In this document: positions 33,686 through 41,295 of the stretch, piece by piece | How positions within the stretch are numbered: position 1 is the first letter of the stretch | Layout: every line of letters starts with the position of its first letter | Assembly (NCBI GenBank): GCA_000585055.1 | Contig: JEMX01000081.1 | Coordinates: forward strand, 1 to 41,295 | Length of the DNA stretch: 41,295 nucleotides | Origin: Candidatus Accumulibacter appositus | Lineage (GTDB): Bacteria > Pseudomonadota > Gammaproteobacteria > Burkholderiales > Rhodocyclaceae | Direction: 5' to 3' | The notes under the pieces: generated by a model | Database searches by the model: none | Seen by the model: only the letters and a program-made list of their open reading frames with translations | Told to the model about the DNA's origin: nothing | Program-made: the position numbers and the translations under genes

Positions 33686-34285
33686 TCAGCGCCGCAGCGA
33701 GTTCACCACTTGTGAAAAAGTGTGCGCAATTTCCTCTGTGGCTGACTCGCCGCCCATCTGACGCTCGATCTCAGCGAGGAAGAAGGCGCCACACAGGACG
33801 TGGTTGTTGCTTTCGTCGTGCTCGACGACCAGGCAGCTCTGCGTCCCCAGTTCCTTGAGCGTCGCCACGACATGGCCGACCTTGGCCTCGGCAAGGTCCT
33901 TCAGGTGCACCACCTCGGCGTCGTCGTGCTTGTTGATCATCACATTGCCGACCACCAGTTCGCGCGGGCGAATTCCCATCGCATGCGCCGTCGCCAAAGG
34001 CCGGTGCCCCTTGGTGCAGGCCTCGGTAACGATGCCCAGCAACTGCCGCTGCTCGTCGCCGACCAGCAGGTAGTGCACATTGCACAATGTCATCAGCCGG
34101 TTAGCCTCGTCGAGCGCAGCATCGTGGGCAATCGTGACCGGCGCAAAACGACGGAAATCGGCCATCACGGCCAGGGCTGGCGACTGCGCGTCAACCCGCG
34201 CGCCGACGGCAGCTTTCGGCAGGTAGCACGGAACACCTCTTCGGAGCTTGGTCCAGGGCAGAGACTTGAAGTGATTATCTGGCAT
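33686..34285 (-). CDS. CBS-domain protein
   Basis: This 199-residue protein carries a CBS pair: about 45-110 (VTIAHDAALDEANRLM, HYLLVGDEQRQLLGIVTE) and about 115-185 (VGNVMINKHDDAEVV, SCLVVEHDESNNHVLCGAFF). CBS pairs bind adenine nucleotides and usually regulate a partner; no partner domain is fused here, so the role is unknown. The start at 34285 has GAGGAG 7 nt upstream. The gene has its own promoter and terminator, so it is monocistronic, divergent from secA. Confidence 0.85.
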   Translation of the reverse strand: MPDNHFKSLPWTKLRRGVPCYLPKAAVGARVDAQSPALAVMADFRRFAPVTIAHDAALDEANRLMTLCNVHYLLVGDEQRQLLGIVTEACTKGHRPLATAHAMGIRPRELVVGNVMINKHDDAEVVHLKDLAEAKVGHVVATLKELGTQSCLVVEHDESNNHVLCGAFFLAEIERQMGGESATEEIAHTFSQVVNSLRR

Positions 34286-34319
34286 TTCGTGACTCCTCAC
34301 AGTGGCGGACGGTAAATGA

Positions 34320-34349
34320 ATTAAAGCACCTGGCTTTCCCTATTGACAA
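34320..34349 (-). promoter_or_regulatory. Sigma70 promoter of the CBS-domain gene
   Basis: On the minus strand TTGTCA (34349-34344) is 18 bp from TTTAAT (34325-34320), each matching 5 of 6 consensus bases. The start of transcription would be near 34312, giving a leader of about 27 nt that includes the GAGGAG site. Confidence 0.6.
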
Positions 34350-34681
34350 GCTCAATTCGGCGGCTCCCGTCGCGTCCGCGGCGCGCTTGCCTCGATAGCC
34401 CGAGCGGCATCGGCTTGGTGACCGTCGGACGCTGATCACTATGCTCGCCAGACGGCGCCCGGCAAAGCCAGAATTGCGTACACCGAGTCTTGAAGGTAGT
34501 ATCCATGCCGCACGCCGCTCGATTGCGTTGATCCTGTCAGCCCGTATTTGCGGCGCGGCCATCCCGGTTGCTCCCGATTGTCTCTCCATCGCTCGCCATT
34601 TCTGGCAGTGGCAATGCACCGCCGCAACTGCCTGGCAGGGGTCCTTACACTAACTTCGCAACTTCCTTTACCGTTCCCAGA
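34350..34681. other. Gap upstream of secA without a supported gene
   Basis: Several short open frames exist on both strands, including one continuous with secA from 34568, but none looks like a protein family. Many betaproteobacteria carry a DciA/DUF721 gene divergent from or near secA; I could not find it here. The secA promoter should lie in this stretch, but no good hexamer pair stands out. Confidence 0.4.
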
Positions 34682-37396
<2,715 letters not shown>

Positions 37397-37438
37397 ACGC
37401 AGCGCTCACGCGTACCACCAACGCCATCACCGTGCCCT

Positions 37439-37564
37439 AACGGTCATGACACGAAGGGACACCCCAAATCATGAAAGTCATGACCGCCCCCCTCTTCTCC
37501 CGGCCCTTCTCCCGCAGAGGGGAGAAGGGAGTTTCGTGAGTCGCATGCGCGACTTTCACGGTAA
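37439..37564 (+). repeat. Composite three-hairpin extragenic repeat, copy B
   Basis: The same plan as copy A: CGGTCATGAC (37441-37450) with GTCATGACCG (37477-37486); CCCTTCTCCC (37504-37513) with GGGAGAAGGG (37520-37529); AGTCGC (37539-37544) with GCGACT (37549-37554), then TTTCACGGTAA. Spacing of the parts agrees with copy A within a few bases. It starts 42 bp after secA and 113 bp before argJ. Confidence 0.8.
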
Positions 37565-37676
37565 TCACCTGACGGTGGATGGCCAGTGGCGCCGGCACCG
37601 GCTGCCGAGGCTGTAGTCCACCAGGCCTGCGCTTCCCGCCGCACGGCCTCTGCCCTTCCCCGTTCGTGAGGTTGCA

Positions 37677-38915
37677 ATGCCCGTCAATTACCATACTCCT
37701 GCCGCCACAGACCTCTGGCCGGTTGCCGGCGTTCGTCTCGGCGTCGCCGCGGCGGCCATCCGCAAGCCGGATCGCCACGACCTGACCGTGCTGGCACTCG
37801 ACCCCGGGTGCCGCGTCGCCGGCGTGTTTACCGGCAACCGCTTTTGCGCCGCACCGGTGCACGTCTGCCGCCGCCATCTGGCACTTGGCAGCGATATCCG
37901 TGCACTGGTCATCAATACCGGCATTGCCAACGCCGGGACGGGCGAGCAAGGCTGGCAGGCAGCGACCAAAACCTGCGCCGCACTCAGCCAGCTGCTGGCT
38001 ATCGATGATCGTCAGGTGCTGCCCTTCTCGACCGGCGTAATCCTCGAAGCCTTGCCGGTCGAGCGCCTGATCGCCGGCCTGCCAGCCTGCCTCGCCGACC
38101 TGCGCATCGACAACTGGCATGCTGCCGCGCACGCCATCATGACCACCGACACGGTCGCCAAGGCCGCCTCGCGGCGCTTCGTGATCGACGGCCGAAACGT
38201 CACCGTCACCGGCATCAGCAAAGGTGCCGGCATGATCCGGCCAAACATGGCGACCATGCTCGGCTTCATCGCCACCGATGCCGGAATCGCAGCCCCCCTA
38301 CTCCAGCAATTGCTGCGCGAAGCGGCCGACGAATCCTTCAATTGCATCAGCGTCGACGGCGACACATCGACCAATGACTCCTTGATCCTGATCGCCAGCG
38401 GTCAGGCCGACGTCGAAATCGCGGACCCGTCAACCGCGGCCTACGCGAAGCTGCGTGAGGCAGTGATCGGCGTAGCCCTGGAATTGGCACAGGCGATCAT
38501 TCGCGACGGCGAAGGGGCAAGCAAATTCATCACCGTCGCCGTCGAAGGCGGCCACGACCGCGAGGAATGCAAGCGTGTCGGCTACGCCGTCGCCCATTCG
38601 CCGCTGGTCAAGACGGCTTTCTTTGCGTCGGACCCCAATCTGGGCCGCATCCTGGCCGCCATCGGTTACGCCGAAATCGACCAGCTCGACGTCGACCGCG
38701 TGCGAGTCTGGCTAGCGAGCGGCGGCAAGGAGATTCTGGTCGCCGAAAAAGGCGGCCGCGCCGCTTCCTATCGCGAAGAGGACGGTGCGCGCGCGATGAG
38801 TGAAGCCGAGATTGCCGTCCGCGTCGACCTGGGACGCGGCAGCGCGCACGCCGCGGTATATACCTGCGATCTCTCTTACGAGTACGTACGAATCAACGCC
38901 GACTACCGCAGTTGA
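37677..38915 (+). CDS. argJ: Bifunctional ornithine acetyltransferase/N-acetylglutamate synthase ArgJ
   Basis: This 412-residue enzyme transfers acetyl from N-acetylornithine to glutamate, recycling acetyl in arginine synthesis. It is made as a precursor that cleaves itself before T193 in [10 protein letters not shown], whose Thr is the nucleophile of the beta chain. Other family segments are [24 protein letters not shown] and the C-terminal [13 protein letters not shown]. The start has GAGG 6-7 nt upstream. It lies downstream of secA, as in many betaproteobacteria. Confidence 0.96.
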   Translation: MPVNYHTPAATDLWPVAGVRLGVAAAAIRKPDRHDLTVLALDPGCRVAGVFTGNRFCAAPVHVCRRHLALGSDIRALVINTGIANAGTGEQGWQAATKTCAALSQLLAIDDRQVLPFSTGVILEALPVERLIAGLPACLADLRIDNWHAAAHAIMTTDTVAKAASRRFVIDGRNVTVTGISKGAGMIRPNMATMLGFIATDAGIAAPLLQQLLREAADESFNCISVDGDTSTNDSLILIASGQADVEIADPSTAAYAKLREAVIGVALELAQAIIRDGEGASKFITVAVEGGHDREECKRVGYAVAHSPLVKTAFFASDPNLGRILAAIGYAEIDQLDVDRVRVWLASGGKEILVAEKGGRAASYREEDGARAMSEAEIAVRVDLGRGSAHAAVYTCDLSYEYVRINADYRS

Positions 38916-38948
38916 TGGGCAAGTCGCCTGCGCGATTTTCACATCAAC
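38911..38948. repeat. Hairpin after argJ, remnant of the composite repeat
   Basis: GTTGATG (38911-38917, overlapping the argJ stop) pairs with CATCAAC (38942-38948). Inside lies AAGTCGCCTGCGCGATTTTCAC, which closely resembles the third hairpin and tail of copies A and B. It lies between convergent genes and ends 1 bp before the methyltransferase stop, so it may also act as a terminator. Confidence 0.5.
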
Positions 38949-38949
38949 G

Positions 38950-39543
38950 TCAGCGACGCTGCAGGCGAATCAACCTGAACCAGCCAGCCGCCAAGGCGGG
39001 CTGGTCACTGATCAGCTGCAACTGCGGAGTGGCGTCCAACAGCTCTTCAAAAACGACATCGAGCCGTGTCGCGACGCGGCGTAGCAGCGGGTTCGCCAGA
39101 CGTCGCAAGGGAGCGTGCTGCCCCGGCCGCAGGAACTTGTCGAAAATCAGCGCGCGGCCTCCCGGCTTCAGGACGCGTGCGGTCTCGCGCAGGCAGGCGA
39201 CGGGATCGGGCAGCACGGCGAGGATCAGGTGCAGAATGGCGAGGTCGAAACTATGGTCGCTAAAGGGCAGGCGCTGACAGTCACCCTGCAAGCAACGGAA
39301 ATCGAGTTGCGCCGCTCGCGGCACGGCGCGCTGCAGCATGGCGTGGGTCAGGTCGATTCCGGTATAGGAATGCTGCGCCGGCAGGAGCGGCAGGTCGAGG
39401 CCGGTGCCGATGCCACTCAGCAGCACCTGCGCTGGCTCCGCCGGCAGGAAAGTCAGGCTCTGCAGGCGCGCGGCGCGGGTCGCGGCAGCGACCACCAGAT
39501 CATAAAACGGCGAGATCAGCGTGTAGCTGTGCCTGAGGCTCAA
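38950..39543 (-). CDS. SAM-dependent class I methyltransferase
   Basis: This 197-residue protein resembles UbiE/phosphatidylethanolamine N-methyltransferase-like enzymes: motif I reads VLLSGIGTGLDLPLLP, strand two ends YTGIDLTHAML, and DLAILHLILAVLPDP and LKPGGRALIFDKFLRPG follow. Motif I has SGIGTG where GxGxG with a preceding Glu/Asp is more usual. The N-terminus (YTLISPFYDLVV) and basic C-terminus suggest a lipid or quinone-type substrate, which is inference. It is 21 bp downstream of apaG on the same strand. Confidence 0.85.
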   Translation of the reverse strand: MSLRHSYTLISPFYDLVVAAATRAARLQSLTFLPAEPAQVLLSGIGTGLDLPLLPAQHSYTGIDLTHAMLQRAVPRAAQLDFRCLQGDCQRLPFSDHSFDLAILHLILAVLPDPVACLRETARVLKPGGRALIFDKFLRPGQHAPLRRLANPLLRRVATRLDVVFEELLDATPQLQLISDQPALAAGWFRLIRLQRR

Positions 39544-39564
39544 CGATAGAGGCTGGCGGCTGAA

Positions 39565-39948
39565 TCAGTGCAGAACACGCGGCACGGCCAGGGTGAACTC
39601 CGGAATAGCCGCTTCGAACTGCTTGCCGTCTACGGCCGTCATCTGGTAACTGCCACGCATCGTACCCACCGGCGTTTCGAGCTGGCAGCCGCTGGTATAT
39701 TCAAATTTCTCGCCCGGCTGCAGCAGCGGCTGCCGGCCGACGACGCCCAGACCGCGCACCTCCTGCACCTCGCCAACGGCATCGGTGATGATCCAGTGCC
39801 GCGCAATCAATTGCGCCGGCACGGTGCCGACGTTCTCGATGGTGATAGCATAGGCAAAGACATAGCTGTCATTGGCGGGGTCCGACTGCTCGGCGATGTA
39901 TTGCGGGACCGCGCTTACGGCAACCTCGTATTTCTTGCTTTCGGCCAT
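39565..39948 (-). CDS. apaG: ApaG (Co2+/Mg2+ efflux-associated protein)
   Basis: This 127-residue protein forms a single fibronectin-III-like ApaG domain: FAYAITIENVGTVPAQLIARHWIITDA, then VVGRQPLLQPGEKFEYTSGC and PVGTMRGSYQM. E. coli ApaG is linked to Co/Mg handling; its biochemical role is not established. The start at 39948 gives MAESKKYEVAVSA. It is divergent from rpe, the usual arrangement in this class, with 151 bp between. Confidence 0.94.
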   Translation of the reverse strand: MAESKKYEVAVSAVPQYIAEQSDPANDSYVFAYAITIENVGTVPAQLIARHWIITDAVGEVQEVRGLGVVGRQPLLQPGEKFEYTSGCQLETPVGTMRGSYQMTAVDGKQFEAAIPEFTLAVPRVLH

Positions 39949-40061
39949 GTTTGCTCAATGTCGGGACGATCAGAACCGGCATTGCACACCAAAGCGCGCA
40001 CGCTGACAAGCCCGGCGACCCCGCCCGACACCGCGCGAGGCCGAAGGAAGCCGTTTCGCGT

Positions 40062-40067
40062 TAGAAT
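40062..40067 (+). promoter_or_regulatory. Candidate -10 box for rpe-gph
   Basis: TAGAAT matches the -10 consensus at 5 of 6 positions and lies 32 bp before the rpe ATG in the apaG/rpe gap. No clear -35 hexamer is present at 16-18 bp. Confidence 0.3.
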
Positions 40068-40099
40068 ATGACCTCATCTTCTCCCCGGTTTTTTTCTCC

Positions 40100-40789
40100 A
40101 TGCACGTCATAGCACCGAGCATTCTTAGCGCCGATTTCGCCAGACTTGGCGAGGAAGTGATCAACGTCCTCGCCGCCGGCGCCGACTGGATTCACTTCGA
40201 CGTCATGGACAACCACTACGTACCCAACCTGACCATCGGCCCGCTGGTCTGCGCCGCCATCCGCCCGCTGACCAAGGCGCCGATCGACGTGCACCTGATG
40301 GTCAAACCCGTCGATCGGATCATTCCCGACTTTGCCAAGGCCGGCGCCAACATCATCACCTTCCACCCCGAAGCCAGCGAGCATGTCGACCGCTCACTGG
40401 CCCTGATCCGTGAATGCGGCTGCCAGGCCGGCCTGGTGTTCAATCCGGCAACGCCGCTGGACTTCATGGAGCACGTCATGGACAAGCTGGATATCGTCCT
40501 GCTGATGAGCGTAAACCCCGGCTTCGGCGGGCAGAAGTTCATCCCCTCGACGCTGGCCAAGCTGCGCGCCGCACGTGCCCGCATCGAGGCCCACGAACGA
40601 GAAAGCGGCCGCCGCATCCGGCTCGAGGTCGACGGCGGGGTGAAGGTGGACAACATTGCCCAGATCGCCGCCGCCGGCGCCGACGCTTTCGTCGCCGGTT
40701 CCGCCGTCTTCGGCGCCGGCCGCGATGACGATGCCAATCGCTACGACACGGTCATCGCGGCGCTTCGCGCCGAACTGGCGGGCGCATGA
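40100..40789 (+). CDS. rpe: Ribulose-phosphate 3-epimerase
   Basis: This 229-residue TIM-barrel enzyme interconverts ribulose-5- and xylulose-5-phosphate. Metal ligands are H32, D34, H65 and D178 (HFDVMD; DVHLMV; LEVDGGV). D34 and D178 also act as the acid/base pair, and NPGFGGQ (139-145) binds phosphate. The length is normal. It overlaps gph as ATGA. Confidence 0.96.
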   Translation: MHVIAPSILSADFARLGEEVINVLAAGADWIHFDVMDNHYVPNLTIGPLVCAAIRPLTKAPIDVHLMVKPVDRIIPDFAKAGANIITFHPEASEHVDRSLALIRECGCQAGLVFNPATPLDFMEHVMDKLDIVLLMSVNPGFGGQKFIPSTLAKLRAARARIEAHERESGRRIRLEVDGGVKVDNIAQIAAAGADAFVAGSAVFGAGRDDDANRYDTVIAALRAELAGA

Positions 40790-41295
40790 TGTCACCGCCA
40801 CTAGCCGTGCGCGCCGTGCTCTTCGACCTCGATGGCACGCTGATCGACACCGTTCTCGACCTGCACGCCGCGGCCAACGCCATGCTGGGCGACCTTGATC
40901 GCCCGGAAATCGCCGTCGCCGCAATCCGCAGCTATGTCGGGCGCGGCATCCCCAATCTGGTCAAACGCGTTCTCGCCGGCAACATGGTCGCCGCCGACGA
41001 CCCAGCGCCACCGCCCAAGGAAGCGCTAGACAGCTTCCGGCACCACTACGGCATCGCCAACGGACGCCACGCCATCCTTTTCCCGGGCGTCCGCGAAGGC
41101 CTCGAAAGCTTCCGGGAGCTGGGCCTGCCCCTCGGAGTGATTACCAACAAGGCCGAGGCCTTTTCCTTACCACTGCTCGAGCATGTCGGCCTGGCGCCCT
41201 TTTTCCAGGTCGTCGTCAGCGGCGACACTCTGCCGCGGCCGAAACCCGACCCGATGCCTCTGGTGTGGGCCAGCGGCCGCCTCGGCGCTTCGCCC
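40786..41295 (+). CDS. gph: Phosphoglycolate phosphatase Gph (3' end cut by window)
   Basis: The first 170 codons of a HAD-family phosphatase that removes 2-phosphoglycolate. The nucleophile is D14 and the general acid D16 in FDLDGTLID. Motif II is VITNK (Thr then Asn), and the start of motif III is seen as RPKPDP. A helical cap (about 23-85) places it in the Gph subfamily. The start ATG 40786 overlaps the rpe stop; a second ATG follows directly. The window ends before motif IV. Confidence 0.93.
   Translation, partial: MMSPPLAVRAVLFDLDGTLIDTVLDLHAAANAMLGDLDRPEIAVAAIRSYVGRGIPNLVKRVLAGNMVAADDPAPPPKEALDSFRHHYGIANGRHAILFPGVREGLESFRELGLPLGVITNKAEAFSLPLLEHVGLAPFFQVVVSGDTLPRPKPDPMPLVWASGRLGASP

Noticed and set aside
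34301..34681. A DciA/DUF721 or SecM-like gene upstream of secA
   Set aside because: None of the short frames on either strand has the expected pattern.

Overview
The window is a GC-rich chromosomal segment from a betaproteobacterium. The gene orders glyA-nrdR-ribD, rhodanese-grxC-secB-gpsA, envC-like/ctpA/moeB-like, secA-argJ and apaG/rpe-gph are typical of that class. Together with hpnCDE and a PHA/glycogen-type lifestyle gene set, they suggest a Rhodocyclales or 'Candidatus Accumulibacter'-like organism. That placement is inference from gene order and protein resemblance; no rRNA or other marker was searched. No rRNA, tRNA, CRISPR array, prophage or intact insertion sequence was recognised.

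Layout. 1-3.8 kb is an accessory patch: the tail of an unidentified gene, a strong hairpin, a GH13 branching-enzyme-like gene with codon habits unlike the rest of the window, and a decayed SHOCT-family gene. 4.0-7.0 kb is the squalene-forming part of the hopanoid pathway (hpnC-hpnD-hpnE). 7.0-14.5 kb holds an unknown conserved gene, a YbbA-type ATPase divergent from the esterase gene tesA, the tRNA 2-selenouridine synthase gene, a methyltransferase, an OsmC-like protein, and a large acyl-CoA-synthetase/GNAT fusion. 14.5-19.8 kb is an envelope-polysaccharide region: a PIG-L deacetylase and a Mig-14 protein (the dnpA/mig-14 pair of Pseudomonas), divergent from a GT2 glycosyltransferase and a GT-C-like membrane glycosyltransferase. 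19.9-21.0 kb is an Old Yellow Enzyme gene.

21.4-24.6 kb is a leftward operon: ArsR-type regulator, rhodanese, grxC, secB, an SH3-domain protein and gpsA. Its regulator has the two cysteines, 66 residues apart, of the persulfide-sensing BigR/SqrR branch. A 17-bp palindrome that itself contains two divergent TATAAT hexamers lies between it and the rightward envC-like/ctpA/unknown/moeB-like set (24.7-29.1 kb). 29.3-32.2 kb is the tightly overlapped glyA-nrdR-ribD operon, read leftward. It is followed by a CDF metal exporter and a CBS-domain protein (both leftward), then secA and argJ (rightward), a methyltransferase and apaG (leftward), and rpe with a truncated gph (rightward).

Three copies of a composite three-hairpin extragenic repeat sit just downstream of tesA, moeB and secA, and a remnant lies after argJ. 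The most interesting items are the BigR-like regulator with its dual-promoter palindrome, the repeat family, the foreign-looking GH13 gene beside a decaying gene, and the dnpA/mig-14 envelope locus. No wholly new system could be shown from sequence alone.
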